Source of the DNA: Syntrophaceae bacterium UBA6087 | GTDB lineage: Bacteria; Desulfobacterota; Desulfomonilia; UBA1062 | Direction of reading: 5' to 3' | Assembly (NCBI GenBank): GCA_002448235.1 | Contig: DIXF01000011.1 | Span: 294,932 to 358,931 of the forward strand | Length of the DNA stretch: 64,000 bases | In this document: positions 16,845 through 26,109 of the stretch, piece by piece | Layout of the letters: each line of letters opens with the position of its first letter | How positions within the stretch are numbered: position 1 is the first letter of the stretch | Notes under the pieces: model-generated | The model's input: only the letters and a program-made list of their open reading frames with translations | What the model was told of the DNA's origin: nothing | Databases searched by the model: none | Program-made: the position numbers and the translations under genes

Positions 16845-17765
16845 ATGAACATCATCGTTTCCGGTTCTCTGGCATATGACAGGATCATGGACTTTCCGGG
16901 ATATTTCTCGGACCATATCCTCCCCGACAAGATACATGTCCTGAATGTCTGCTTCCAGGTGGACGGCATGAAAGAAAAGTTCGGCGGCACGGCAGGCAAC
17001 ATCGCCTACGCCCTGACGCTGATGGGGGAAAAGCCCGTCGTCTCCGCCTCCATAGGGCAGGACTGCCACCGGTATCTCGACTGGATGACCAGGAACAGGA
17101 TCTCTACCGAGGGGATCAGGGTCATCGAAGACGATTTCACGGCAAGCGCCTACATCACCACGGACAGGGCCGACAATCAGATCACCGGATTCAACCCCGG
17201 CGCCATGAAGTACTCGTCCAAGCTCGACTTCGACAAGATCGACGCGGGGAAAACCATTGTCATCGTTTCGCCCGGCAATCTCGACGACATGATTACCTAT
17301 CCGGCAGCCTGCAAGGCCCGCGGTATCGGGTATATTTTCGACCCGGGCCAGTCCCTGCCCATGCTGGACCCGAAAGACCTCGTCCAGGCCGTAGAAGGGT
17401 GCAAAATCCTCATATCGAACGACTATGAGCTGGACCTCATCATGAGCAAGACGAGCTTGAGCAAGCGGGAACTGCTCGATAAGGCAGGCGCGGTCATCAC
17501 CACCCTAGGTGAGCTGGGTTCTCTGGTCGCAACTTCAGAAGGGGAAGTCAGGATTCCCATCGGCAAGGCCAAGCAGGTGCTCGACCCGACGGGCGCCGGC
17601 GACTCATACCGGGGAGGTCTGCTCTGCGGTCTCGTGCAGGGCAAGGCCATAGATCAGGCTGCCGTGATGGGAAGCGTGTGCGCATCTTTTTCTGTAGAGT
17701 GCTATGGCACCCAGTCCTACAGCTTCTGCATCGAGGAATTCAACGAAAGGCTTGCCTGTTTCTAG
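16845..17765 (+). CDS. PfkB-family sugar/nucleoside kinase, adenosine kinase-like
   Basis: 306 residues after AAGGAGCTTAAAATC. It has the PfkB signatures: the N-terminal GTAGNIAYALTLMG and the C-terminal DPTGAGDSYRGG, with the catalytic Asp in GAGD. The lid-region start (GSLAYDRIMDFPG) and overall length fit the bacterial adenosine kinase-like subgroup (phosphorylating adenosine or a related ribosyl substrate with ATP), but ribokinase-type substrates are possible. Convergent with the AOR gene 23 bases away. Confidence 0.82.
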   Translation: MNIIVSGSLAYDRIMDFPGYFSDHILPDKIHVLNVCFQVDGMKEKFGGTAGNIAYALTLMGEKPVVSASIGQDCHRYLDWMTRNRISTEGIRVIEDDFTASAYITTDRADNQITGFNPGAMKYSSKLDFDKIDAGKTIVIVSPGNLDDMITYPAACKARGIGYIFDPGQSLPMLDPKDLVQAVEGCKILISNDYELDLIMSKTSLSKRELLDKAGAVITTLGELGSLVATSEGEVRIPIGKAKQVLDPTGAGDSYRGGLLCGLVQGKAIDQAAVMGSVCASFSVECYGTQSYSFCIEEFNERLACF

Positions 17766-17788
17766 CCTTCCGCGAATGAAGCAAAGGC

Positions 17789-19978
17789 TTACGATGCAGC
17801 GGTGATCCCGGAAATCACGGCCTTTGCTTCCTCGCTTAAGAATGCCCAGAGGCCGAGGCTTTCCAGCGTCTCGACGGTCGGGATCCCTGAGACGGTCCAG
17901 CCCCGCTCCCGGTAATACTCGCCGATCAGCTTCTTAAGCTGGTCTTTCCGGTGCTTCATCAGGGCTTCCCGTTTCGCGGCCGTTGCCATGGTCCGGATTT
18001 CGTCCGGGGTCTTGCCGAGGATTTTGGCGGTTTCCTTGTCGTTATATTCCTGTTCGGCTTCGTACAGGCTGTCGTCGATCGGACCGATGGCACGGTCGGG
18101 GATCCAGTCGTATCGGCCGGTGTCCTTGCCGAACGCCATGACATTCATGACGCGCTGCAGGTTGATGTCGCGGTCGGTCCGGGCGAAGATCTCCTGCCAG
18201 GTCATGTCCGTGCCCAGCATCCCGTTATAGAAATCCGCATAGATCTCCTGTGAGGCAGGGTTGATGTAAATGTCGGTATTCTGCATCTTCTCCGAGTCGG
18301 GGTTGAAGACATCCACCCAGGGAAGCTTGCATAGCCCCAGGTTGTCGTTTCCGAGCCGCACCCTTGGGTAGGTGATCAACGCACGGGCCTTGTCCTGGAA
18401 GGTAGGGAAGGCGCCGAGCAGGTCGACCTTGATGAGCCACGCCGCGGCATGGTGCGCCCCGATATCGCTCACCGCCGCGTAGGAGCCCTGCATGGACAGC
18501 GACCGGTGCGTGCGGTACAGAGAGAAGGGCAGGCCTTTGCTCTGCATGGCAAACCGTTCGAGCTCTTTTTTCGGCGACTGTCTGCCGGTGCGTTTCATAT
18601 AGGTCTCACAGACCCAATCGATGAGCTCCAGCATTCCTTTTCCGGCGACGCGGGCCACTTCGGTTTCCCGGCGGACGATCCGATGAATGAACTCGAGCGC
18701 TGCCTCCTCGTTTCCCCAGCGCAACTCGAGGCCGCCCATGTCTTCTGCGGTCAGATATCCTCTCTGGGAGCATTCCATCAGGAAAGCCATGATGACCGCG
18801 GCCGTGATCGTGTCTATCCCGTACTCGTCGCAGTACCAGTTGGCCTCCATGATGAACTCCGGGTTCCACATGCCCAGGTTCGAGCCGAACCCTGCGGCGG
18901 TCTCGTATTCCGGACCGTCCACCCATACCTTGCGGCCCTTCTTGTGACCGGAAGTAAGCGTTACCCAGCCGCCCTTTGTGCACTGGAGATTGCATCCCGG
19001 GAAACACCCGTCGTTGCCGCGGTGGTCGAACAGATGCTCCTCGTAAAACTTTCCGCAGATATTCCCAGCATGAGGGTCCGAGCCCAGCTGGTAATTCCTG
19101 ACCGGTAAAGACTGGTAGTCTTCCTTGTTCATGAAGGCGATCAACCCGGCCGAGCCTTTGCGGGACATCCTCAAGGATTGCGGGTCCACTTCCTTGACGA
19201 CCTTATGGAGCCTTGCCCCTGATCGTCTGACCTTTTCCCAGTCATGTGCGCCGTACGGATTGTCGCCGTGCGGATAGGAGGCAAGGACCACGACAGCCCT
19301 GACCCTCTTGTGCATCATGACCGTACCTAGACCTGTCCTGCCTGCCTGTTTCGTCCGGAAGAGCCCTTTTGTGCCGTTTACCGGCTTGGTCGGGTCGAAA
19401 TAATGGCTGTTGATGCACCCATAGGTAGTATTGGCGGCTCCGATGCCTGTCGTGATAAAAACGATATGCCCCTTTTCGTGGCCTTTCTCGGAGAACCGTT
19501 CCACGATGTCCTGCTCGAGATCGAACACATTGTCTATTGCAGGCGCCGGGACGATGGATACCTGCCGGCTGAAACCGTCGATGAGGATCATGACGTCTTT
19601 GTCCGAAACCCCCGTTATTTCAAGGGCGTCGAAGCCGGCGTACTTGAGGTATGCCCCGAAATGCCCCCCGAAATTCGATACTCCGGGGATGCCGGTAAGG
19701 GGCGAGAGGGAAATGGCCATGCACTTGCTCGTGCCGGGAAACTGGGGGATGCCGCCCAGAGGGCCCGGAGCCAGGATAAGGGGATTCTGCGGGTCGTAAG
19801 CGGTCGTCCCGGGGGTTATTCTTTTATGGAGAAGATAGAGCCCCAGCCCCCTGCCGCCGATGAAGTAGTCCCTGACCGAAGGGTCGAGGCCGGGAACGGT
19901 GACGGCACCGGTTCCCAGATCGATGCTGAGAATCTGGTTGGCATATCCCTGCTTGAGCTGTGGTTTCGAATAGTTCAT
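17789..19978 (-). CDS. Aldehyde:ferredoxin oxidoreductase family tungsten/molybdenum enzyme
   Basis: 729 residues from the ATG at 19978 (AAGGATACGGGAT upstream; open to 20026). The N-terminal domain has the family pattern FIGGRGLGLYLL and NPLILAPGPLGG. The first three [4Fe-4S] cysteines are C325, C329 and C333 (DGCFPGCNLQC), and the fourth is in NDNLGLCKLPW. It should bind a bis-pyranopterin W or Mo cofactor and oxidise aldehydes, or reduce acids, with ferredoxin. The first pair spacing C-x3-C differs from the C-x2-C of the classical Pyrococcus AOR, which fits the broader family. Substrate unknown. No partner subunit is adjacent. Confidence 0.87.
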   Translation of the reverse strand: MNYSKPQLKQGYANQILSIDLGTGAVTVPGLDPSVRDYFIGGRGLGLYLLHKRITPGTTAYDPQNPLILAPGPLGGIPQFPGTSKCMAISLSPLTGIPGVSNFGGHFGAYLKYAGFDALEITGVSDKDVMILIDGFSRQVSIVPAPAIDNVFDLEQDIVERFSEKGHEKGHIVFITTGIGAANTTYGCINSHYFDPTKPVNGTKGLFRTKQAGRTGLGTVMMHKRVRAVVVLASYPHGDNPYGAHDWEKVRRSGARLHKVVKEVDPQSLRMSRKGSAGLIAFMNKEDYQSLPVRNYQLGSDPHAGNICGKFYEEHLFDHRGNDGCFPGCNLQCTKGGWVTLTSGHKKGRKVWVDGPEYETAAGFGSNLGMWNPEFIMEANWYCDEYGIDTITAAVIMAFLMECSQRGYLTAEDMGGLELRWGNEEAALEFIHRIVRRETEVARVAGKGMLELIDWVCETYMKRTGRQSPKKELERFAMQSKGLPFSLYRTHRSLSMQGSYAAVSDIGAHHAAAWLIKVDLLGAFPTFQDKARALITYPRVRLGNDNLGLCKLPWVDVFNPDSEKMQNTDIYINPASQEIYADFYNGMLGTDMTWQEIFARTDRDINLQRVMNVMAFGKDTGRYDWIPDRAIGPIDDSLYEAEQEYNDKETAKILGKTPDEIRTMATAAKREALMKHRKDQLKKLIGEYYRERGWTVSGIPTVETLESLGLWAFLSEEAKAVISGITAAS

Positions 19979-20221
19979 ATCCCGTATCCTTTCGTGGTAA
20001 ACCGCCTTTTCCCTTGGGGGTGGCATTAATAGCTGCGTAATTACCGGCAGTTTAACAAGGGAGGAACATATGATAAACAGGCTTTTCTGTCAATGCGTCA
20101 TCCATCGCAGACAAAGAACCATCCCCCGTTGCCGGCAGTCCCCGGGTGGACTTCTTTCGATTTCCTCCTTGCAGGCGGGATCGGGGAACGATATAGTATC
20201 TGAAAGAGGAAAGTGCAGGGT

Positions 20222-20437
20222 ATGGGGCCGTTTAAAGTCGATTCTCTCTATCTCGTCATTACCGCGGTTGTCTCTCTCTTCATGACAATCGCCATCGTCT
20301 ATATGATGGATTACATCCGTCCCGGATTGATCGTGTCAAAGGCGGGAACCAGCGTTTTCATCTACATCGGCGTCTTTACCGCAAATCTCATTATCGAGGC
20401 CTGCCGCCAGCGGATCGAGAGAAACCGGAGGATATAG
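20222..20437 (+). CDS. Small two-helix membrane protein
   Basis: 71 residues from the ATG at 20222; a GTG at 20213 is in frame and an AGAGGA element lies 12 or 3 bases upstream respectively, so the start is uncertain. Two hydrophobic segments (SLYLVITAVVSLFMTIAIVY and SVFIYIGVFTANLIIEA) with a basic C-terminus suggest an inner-membrane protein. Family not recognised. Confidence 0.5.
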   Translation: MGPFKVDSLYLVITAVVSLFMTIAIVYMMDYIRPGLIVSKAGTSVFIYIGVFTANLIIEACRQRIERNRRI

Positions 20438-20657
20438 CCTGATTCTTCGGCGGCTTTCCTTAACTGCAGCCGGTTACCTTTCACCGTTTTTTCACACCTG
20501 GATCGGCCGGACTTCCGATCGGACCGCACATATCGTATACCAAGCTCGCAGATAAAGGAATAATCAGGATGTAAACGTATGGGGCTTCTTGAGAATGGCG
20601 CCATCAGGGTTAGAATGGACATAGTATATGGTGATTCTTAAAAGGGAGGATGATCCT

Positions 20658-21329
20658 ATGGCGCGAATTGAAAAAAGAAGACCTGAAGAGATCCGGGCCG
20701 ATGTATCTTCCCAGCTTTTCTGGGACAACAGAATAGATGAGTCGAACATCAATGTCGATGTGTTCGAAGGCAAAGTCATATTGTCCGGGACGGTTCCGAC
20801 CTATTCCGATCGGTGGCAGGCAGAGGAAGACGCATATTCGATCTCCGGAGTCAGGTATGTGGATAACCGCCTCACGGTAAGTCCGACGACGTTCCCTGTT
20901 CCGAATGACACGGAAATCGCATCTAATCTCCGGAACACCCTTGAGTGGAATCCGACGCTGGATTCTTCGAGAATCGAGGTTTCGGTTCATGAGGGGACGG
21001 TAACGCTGAACGGATCGGTCGATTCATACTGGCAGAGATCCAGGGTAGAACAACTTGTTTCAAATATCGGCGGTGTGACAGAGGTGCACAATCTTCTGAA
21101 GGTCGAGCCTGCAGGCGGGATTTCGGATGACGAGATCAGAAAAGATATCGAAAGCACACTTGCCAGGAATACCTTCATCGATTCCAGCAGGATTAACGTG
21201 CGGGTCGACAAAGGCGTGGTGACCCTGTCCGGTACGGTGGACGACTACCTTACCTACCGTACCGCCCAAGACATAGCCAACTTCACCAGCGGGGTCATCG
21301 ATGTACAAAACGATCTCGTTATTGCCTGA
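20658..21329 (+). CDS. Triple BON-domain protein (copy 1)
   Basis: 223 residues from the ATG at 20658 (AAAGGGAGGATGATCCT upstream). Three consecutive BON domains cover about 10-75, 85-150 and 158-223. Each has the strand-turn-strand core with V.LSG.V or V.L.G.V (GKVILSGTVPTY, GTVTLNGSVDSY, GVVTLSGTVDDY). There is no signal peptide, whereas many BON proteins (OsmY) are periplasmic, so a cytoplasmic location is predicted. A paralogue lies at 26568-27242. fabI follows 59 bases downstream. Confidence 0.82.
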   Translation: MARIEKRRPEEIRADVSSQLFWDNRIDESNINVDVFEGKVILSGTVPTYSDRWQAEEDAYSISGVRYVDNRLTVSPTTFPVPNDTEIASNLRNTLEWNPTLDSSRIEVSVHEGTVTLNGSVDSYWQRSRVEQLVSNIGGVTEVHNLLKVEPAGGISDDEIRKDIESTLARNTFIDSSRINVRVDKGVVTLSGTVDDYLTYRTAQDIANFTSGVIDVQNDLVIA

Positions 21330-21388
21330 GGCCGGAGTCATAACCGGGGATACGGGGTTCCGACAGCGGGCAGAAGGAGGAAGCAACC

Positions 21389-22165
21389 ATGGAATGTGTG
21401 GTAAGCCTTGAAGGAAAGAAAGGATTGATCTTCGGGATAGCCAATGAGAACAGCATCGCCTACGGGGTGGCAAAGGTCTGTCGTGAAGCGGGGGCGGAGA
21501 TCGGCGTCACCTACCTGAATGAAAAGGCCGAACCCTACGTGCGTCCGTTGGCCGAGGAGCTGAGAAGCTCCTTCATCATGCCGTGCGATGTCCAGAAACC
21601 GGGACAGCTTGAGGCGGTGTTCGAGCAGGCGCACACGAAGTGGGGGAAGGTGGACTTTCTGCTGCATGCATTGGCCTATGCGCCGCTGAAAGACCTCCGC
21701 GGCCGGCTGGTCGACAGCTCGCTGGAGGGGTGGCACATAGCGATGGATGTTTCGGTCCACTCGTTTATCCGCATGGCCAGGCTTTCCGAGCCTCTCATGA
21801 AAAACGGAGGGTGTCTTCTCACCCTGAGTTATCTCGGCGGCGAGAGGGTCATCAGGGGATATAAGATGATGGGCCCCGTAAAGGCGGCCCTTCAGCAGAC
21901 GACCGAATACCTGGCGGCAGAACTGGGCGACAAGCATATCCGTGTTCATACGATTTCGCCCGGTCCTATCATGACGCGTGCCGCATCAGGGCTGGCCGAG
22001 TTTGAATGCCTCCTGCAGGAGGTATATGCCAAGGCGCCCGAGCATGAGCCCGTAACCATTGAGGACGTGGGCTTCCTGGCTGCTTACCTTGCAAGCGACC
22101 GGGCGATAGCGATGACCGGGAACCTCATTTATCTGGATTCCGGATATAACATTATGGGCGATTAG
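21389..22165 (+). CDS. fabI: Enoyl-[acyl-carrier-protein] reductase (NADH)
   Basis: 258 residues after GAAGGAGGAAGC. Rossmann start GKKGLIFGIANENSIAYGVA is the FabI form of the nucleotide motif (G-I-A-N-x-x-S-I-A). Catalytic residues are visible as Y148 and Y158-x6-K165 in SYLGGERVIRGYKMMGPVKA. It catalyses the last reduction of the fatty acid elongation cycle. Val replaces the Ala usual just before the catalytic Lys, a mild departure. It may be co-transcribed with the BON gene upstream. Whether it is the sole FabI of the organism cannot be judged here. Confidence 0.9.
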   Translation: MECVVSLEGKKGLIFGIANENSIAYGVAKVCREAGAEIGVTYLNEKAEPYVRPLAEELRSSFIMPCDVQKPGQLEAVFEQAHTKWGKVDFLLHALAYAPLKDLRGRLVDSSLEGWHIAMDVSVHSFIRMARLSEPLMKNGGCLLTLSYLGGERVIRGYKMMGPVKAALQQTTEYLAAELGDKHIRVHTISPGPIMTRAASGLAEFECLLQEVYAKAPEHEPVTIEDVGFLAAYLASDRAIAMTGNLIYLDSGYNIMGD

Positions 22166-22403
22166 CTTCCTTATTCCCTATCCCGATACCCTCCAGGCGA
22201 GAGTCAACGTGCTGCAACCCGTGAGCCGAGTCGCGGACCTCTTCAGGCTTCCGAGGACACAAGGGCGTCCGGGTTCGCAAAACGGGCGCTGTACGGATAG
22301 TAACATCAGGAAATCATGTAAAAATCAATCGAGGGCACACCCTTAAAGATCTCATTTCCCTTTTCCGATACAGCTACCAGCATCGTATTGGGGAGAAGCC
22401 GGA

Positions 22404-23483
22404 ATGCAGAGATCATGCGGGATCGTTTTTTTTGTTGTTTTCGTCTGTTTCGGATTGAACGCCCATGCCGGGGCAGGATTTGAAATATCACCCGGCGCCG
22501 GGTATCTCATGGGGGATTCCACGTACGCCATCGGCGACATACCGGCGGAGCTGGATCCCTGGGGCAGGGAGCCGTACTTCCCCATCAGCAAACTGAAGTT
22601 TCCCTTGGGCGTATATCTCGCCACGGTCGATGCGAAGATGACGGTCGGCATTCTGGAGATCTCCGGAGGAGTAAAGAAGAATATCACCGATCAGGCCGGG
22701 CATATGAGGGACTATGACTGGGGGATCCCATACTGGGATGATGCCGGCGACGAGGGCCCCGGATGGTACGTCAACATGTGGGAAAACAGCACGGGCGAAT
22801 GGTATATGCTGGATGTCGAATCCACGAGCAAGAGCGAGGTCGATGTCACGATCTGGAACGCCAAAATTGCCTCCCGGCTTTTCGCATACCGGTACGACCA
22901 GAAATATCGCGACATGATGGACAGAAAGACCCGTCACTACAAGGGAGAATTGTCCGCAAGCCTGGGTATCGGATATGAAGTGCGGTCGTTCGATTATGAG
23001 ACCGAGCTGATCAGGCAATGGTCTCCTTCAGGGATCGAGGGCTTCGATTATACCGGCGACGGATCGGTCGGCATTACCTATGACGTAGAGTACTCCATCC
23101 CCTACATCGAGCTGGAACTCGCAAACCGCGGGGAAAAGATCGACTTCGAGATGGGGCTGGGCTATTCGGCATATGTCCGGGCCAAGGACAAGGACACGCA
23201 TCTGCTGAGAGTCCCCGGTCCGATTTATGCAAAAGGCGATTGCGACGGACAGGCCTACAAGCTCAAAGCAGGGCTCCAGTATAATTTCACTCCGCGCTGG
23301 TTCGTCAAAGGCGTTTTCGACTATCTTTACATCAGGACCCACGGAGAGCAGGTGAACAATATTTATGCCGGCACTTCGGACGGTCATTCCTGGGACAGCG
23401 AGTCATGGGTTACGAATGAAAAAATAAACAGCAAGCAGTCTTTTCTCGCCGTCAACATCGGCTGCCGGTTCACCCTTCCGTAA
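22404..23483 (+). CDS. Omptin-family outer-membrane protease-like beta barrel
   Basis: 359 residues with a signal peptide (IVFFVVFVCFGLNAHA). The mature part is an alternating-strand barrel ending in aromatic and hydrophobic residues. Catalytic pairs of omptins appear conserved: D103 and D105 in MRDYDWG (compare DQDW in OmpT), and D264-x-H266 in AKDKDTHLL (compare NDEH). The surrounding FEMGLGYSAYVRAKDKDTH also matches the family. The protein is longer than enterobacterial omptins (about 300 mature residues). Predicted to cleave peptides at the cell surface; specificity unknown. Stands alone, converging with the amino acid ABC operon. Confidence 0.7.
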   Translation: MQRSCGIVFFVVFVCFGLNAHAGAGFEISPGAGYLMGDSTYAIGDIPAELDPWGREPYFPISKLKFPLGVYLATVDAKMTVGILEISGGVKKNITDQAGHMRDYDWGIPYWDDAGDEGPGWYVNMWENSTGEWYMLDVESTSKSEVDVTIWNAKIASRLFAYRYDQKYRDMMDRKTRHYKGELSASLGIGYEVRSFDYETELIRQWSPSGIEGFDYTGDGSVGITYDVEYSIPYIELELANRGEKIDFEMGLGYSAYVRAKDKDTHLLRVPGPIYAKGDCDGQAYKLKAGLQYNFTPRWFVKGVFDYLYIRTHGEQVNNIYAGTSDGHSWDSESWVTNEKINSKQSFLAVNIGCRFTLP

Positions 23484-23520
23484 GGATCCGGACGGCAGCA
23501 GACAACCTCCGGAAGCTCCT

Positions 23521-24279
23521 CTACAGCACCTTCTGGAGGAACGTTTTTATCCTCGGGTGCTCCATGCGGTCGGAAAACAGGTCTTCCGGATGCCCCTCGA
23601 AGATGAACCTGCCGTTGTCCATGAAGATGACCCGGTCGGCAATCTCCCGGGCGAAACCCATCTGATGGGTGACGATCACCATGGTGATGCCTTCCCCGGC
23701 CAGATTCTTGATTGTGGTGAACACCTCTCCCACGAGCTCGGGGTCCAGGGCGGAAGTGGGCTCGTCAAAGAGCATGAGCTTGGGCCGCATGGCCAGTGCC
23801 CTGGCAATGGCTACCCGCTGCTTCTGTCCGCCGGAGAGAAACGCCGGATACGCATCCTTCTTGTCCTGGAGGCCGACCCTGACGAGGAGGTCGAGGGCGA
23901 GCTTGTGCACTTCTTCCCGGGGCTCCTTCTTGACGGTGAGAGGCCCCTCCATCACGTTCTGGAGCGCGGTCATGTGAGGGAAGAGGTGGAAGTGCTGGAA
24001 GACCATCCCGATCTCGGAGCGGAGAGAGCTGATCACATGGGGTTTCTCCATGACGAGCCTGCCCTTTTTGTCCTTATGGTACCCGACTTCCTTTCCTTCC
24101 ATGAGGATGGATCCCTCGTCCATCTTTTCGAGGAAGTTGATCATCCGGAGCAGGGTTGTTTTGCCCGAGCCCGACGGACCTATGATGACGATCCGCTGCC
24201 CCTTCTCGATATCGAGATCCACTCCGTCCACAGCCGAGAGGCTGCCGAAGCGCTTGACGACTCCCTGTAATTCTATCAT
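23521..24279 (-). CDS. Polar amino acid ABC transporter ATPase (GlnQ/HisP type)
   Basis: 252 residues from the ATG at 24279, whose ATGA overlaps the permease stop; a longer in-frame reading upstream is not coding. Walker A GPSGSGKTT, signature LSGGQKQRVAIARAL, Walker B LMLFDEPTSALDP and switch His in VIVTHQMGFA are intact. An insertion after the first lobe (GYHKDKKGRLVMEKPHVISS) is longer than in GlnQ. Third gene of the binding protein-permease-ATPase operon. Confidence 0.92.
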   Translation of the reverse strand: MIELQGVVKRFGSLSAVDGVDLDIEKGQRIVIIGPSGSGKTTLLRMINFLEKMDEGSILMEGKEVGYHKDKKGRLVMEKPHVISSLRSEIGMVFQHFHLFPHMTALQNVMEGPLTVKKEPREEVHKLALDLLVRVGLQDKKDAYPAFLSGGQKQRVAIARALAMRPKLMLFDEPTSALDPELVGEVFTTIKNLAGEGITMVIVTHQMGFAREIADRVIFMDNGRFIFEGHPEDLFSDRMEHPRIKTFLQKVL

Positions 24280-25334
24280 CGGTTTTCGTATACCCCCAGC
24301 CTGTCTTCGAGCTTTCTGAAAGAAACCGTAAATATACTGGTGAGCACCAGGTAGATGATCGCAGCCTGGGCGAGGATATAGACATTGAACGTAGCGCTGA
24401 AGATCTGGTTTGCGGCACGCATGAGCTCCACCATGGCGATGGTGGAGACAAGGGCGGTGTCTTTGATGAGCGCGATGAATTCGTTGCCCACGGGCGGCAC
24501 CAGGCGCTTGTACGTCTGGGGCACGATGATCCTCCGCATAGCCTGCCAGTAGGTCATGCCGATGGCTTTCGCCGCCTCCATCTGCCCGGCGTCGATGCTT
24601 TCGATGCCGCCTCGCATGATCTCGGCCAGGTAGGCCGAATAATTCAGGCCCAGGCCCATCACCGCAGCGGCGAACGGGTCGAGGGTGATGCCGAGGGAGG
24701 GCAGGCCGTAGTAGATGAAGAAAAGCTGGAGCAGAAGCGGCGTGCCCCGGAATATCCAGATGTAAAACCAGAATACGGACGAGACCGCCTTGTTCCGGCT
24801 GATCCTGCCCAGGGCAATGAAGAGCCCTCCGACAGGCGATATCGCCATGGTGATGAACACCAGGAGAAGCGTCATGGAAGTGGCCTTCACCAGGGTGGGC
24901 AGGTAGGTCTTCATGTCCTTGAGAAACTTCAGCCATTCGGGAGTTTCGGCAACTCTGATCTGGCGTGCGAGGTTGTTCGCATCGATATTGTCGGGCAATA
25001 TGCACAGGATCTCATCGCACAGTCCGGCGCTCGCGCGGAAATCCTTCTTGCTGAAGAGAATCCTCGCGGCTTCCATGCGGGAGCGCACAAACACCCCTGC
25101 ATCTTCTCCGGGAACGGGGGGAGGCACCTGCATGAACTTTTCGACTGCCTCGTCCAGCATGCCTTCCTGGACGAGCCTCGTGCCCTGGGATAAGAGCTCG
25201 TACTGATCGGGTTTGCCGGGCACGTCCGCCGGGAGAACCCCGGCCGGCGTAATCAAGAGCAGGAGGCTCAGCGCGCTTATAAGCACGCCGAGCCGGCAGG
25301 TACGTTGACTTCTACTTCCAGGACGTGATGTCAT
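24276..25334 (-). CDS. Polar amino acid ABC permease with an exported N-terminal helical extension
   Basis: About 352 residues (ATG 25334 inside the upstream gene; a TTG at 25340 is also in frame). Residues 14-35 look like a signal or anchor helix. Residues 38-135 form a charged helical region with TPR-like pattern (LLSQGTRLVQEGMLDEAVEK, then ILFSKKDFRASAGLCDEILC). From about 145 the HisM/GlnP-type permease starts; the EAA loop EAAKAIGMTYWQAMRRIIVP is conserved. Usual permeases of this family are about 220 residues and lack such a domain; it would sit in the periplasm and might bind the solute-binding protein or a ligand. Confidence 0.85.
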   Translation of the reverse strand: MTSRPGSRSQRTCRLGVLISALSLLLLITPAGVLPADVPGKPDQYELLSQGTRLVQEGMLDEAVEKFMQVPPPVPGEDAGVFVRSRMEAARILFSKKDFRASAGLCDEILCILPDNIDANNLARQIRVAETPEWLKFLKDMKTYLPTLVKATSMTLLLVFITMAISPVGGLFIALGRISRNKAVSSVFWFYIWIFRGTPLLLQLFFIYYGLPSLGITLDPFAAAVMGLGLNYSAYLAEIMRGGIESIDAGQMEAAKAIGMTYWQAMRRIIVPQTYKRLVPPVGNEFIALIKDTALVSTIAMVELMRAANQIFSATFNVYILAQAAIIYLVLTSIFTVSFRKLEDRLGVYENR

Positions 25335-26109
25335 CCCCAAACCACTTGATGGAAATCTTCTTCATGGTGCCGTCTTTGAACATAGCGTCGAGCGTCTGCT
25401 GGATTTTATTCTTCAGGGATACGTCTTCCTTCCTGAGCCCGATTCCGATCGGCTCGGAGAGGAGGGATTCTGACAGGACCGTGAATTCTCCGGGTTTCTG
25501 CGAGAGGTAGTAGCGGCCTACGAGCTCATCGACCGCCAAGGCGTCGATCCTCCCGATCTTGAGGTCCAGGAAGGCATCCGTGTTCTTGTCGTACTTTTTG
25601 ATCCCCTTGAACTTCTTGTTCAGCTTCGCGAGGGCCTCTTCCGATGTGGAGCCGAGCTGTACGCCTACAACCGTGTCCGCACCGAGATTCTTCAATCCCT
25701 TGATCTTCTTGTTTCCCGCCTTGACCACGATCACCTGTTTCTCCATGATGTACGGTTTGGTGAAAGCGATTTCCTTTTCCCTGTCCGGAGTAACGGACAT
25801 GCCGGACCAGACGAGGTCGAACTTCTTGGATTTGAGCGACAGGATCACGGTATCCCATACGGTGGGTATGTGCTCGACCTTGATGCCGAGCCTTTTGCCC
25901 AGTTCTTTCGATGCGTCGATGTCAAAGCCGACGAGCTCGTTCTTGTCGTTGCGGAACTCCATGGGAGGAAAGGCGTCATCGATGCCGATCGTCAACACTC
26001 CGGACTTCTTGACCCTTTCCCACGAGCCGTCGCCCGCGGCGAATGCATTCGATGCGAACAGACACGCCAGAAAAATCACCATCCCTGCGGCCGGTACATA
26101 TTTTTTCAT
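25312..26109 (-). CDS. Polar amino acid ABC transporter substrate-binding protein
   Basis: 265 residues after GAGGGGGAGC. A signal peptide (VIFLACLFASNAFA) precedes the type II binding fold: GVLTIGIDDAFPPMEFRND, LVGFDIDASKELGKRLG, FDLVWSGMSVTPDREKEIAFT. The acidic and aromatic ligand contacts of this family (FPPMEF, then R-x-K near the second lobe) are present. Ligand is probably a polar or basic amino acid. First gene of the three-gene operon; the 458-bp upstream region should contain its promoter. Confidence 0.9.
   Translation of the reverse strand: MKKYVPAAGMVIFLACLFASNAFAAGDGSWERVKKSGVLTIGIDDAFPPMEFRNDKNELVGFDIDASKELGKRLGIKVEHIPTVWDTVILSLKSKKFDLVWSGMSVTPDREKEIAFTKPYIMEKQVIVVKAGNKKIKGLKNLGADTVVGVQLGSTSEEALAKLNKKFKGIKKYDKNTDAFLDLKIGRIDALAVDELVGRYYLSQKPGEFTVLSESLLSEPIGIGLRKEDVSLKNKIQQTLDAMFKDGTMKKISIKWFGDDITSWK

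Noticed and set aside
20070..20285. 71-codon frame after a strong AAGGGAGGAACAT ribosome site
   Set aside because: The product has no domain, hydrophobic pattern or plausible composition, and it overlaps the membrane protein at 20222; the Shine-Dalgarno match alone is not enough.
22225..22295. tRNA-like stretch with CCGGGTTCGCAAAACGG
   Set aside because: The T-arm-like piece has no matching acceptor, D or anticodon stems at the right distances.
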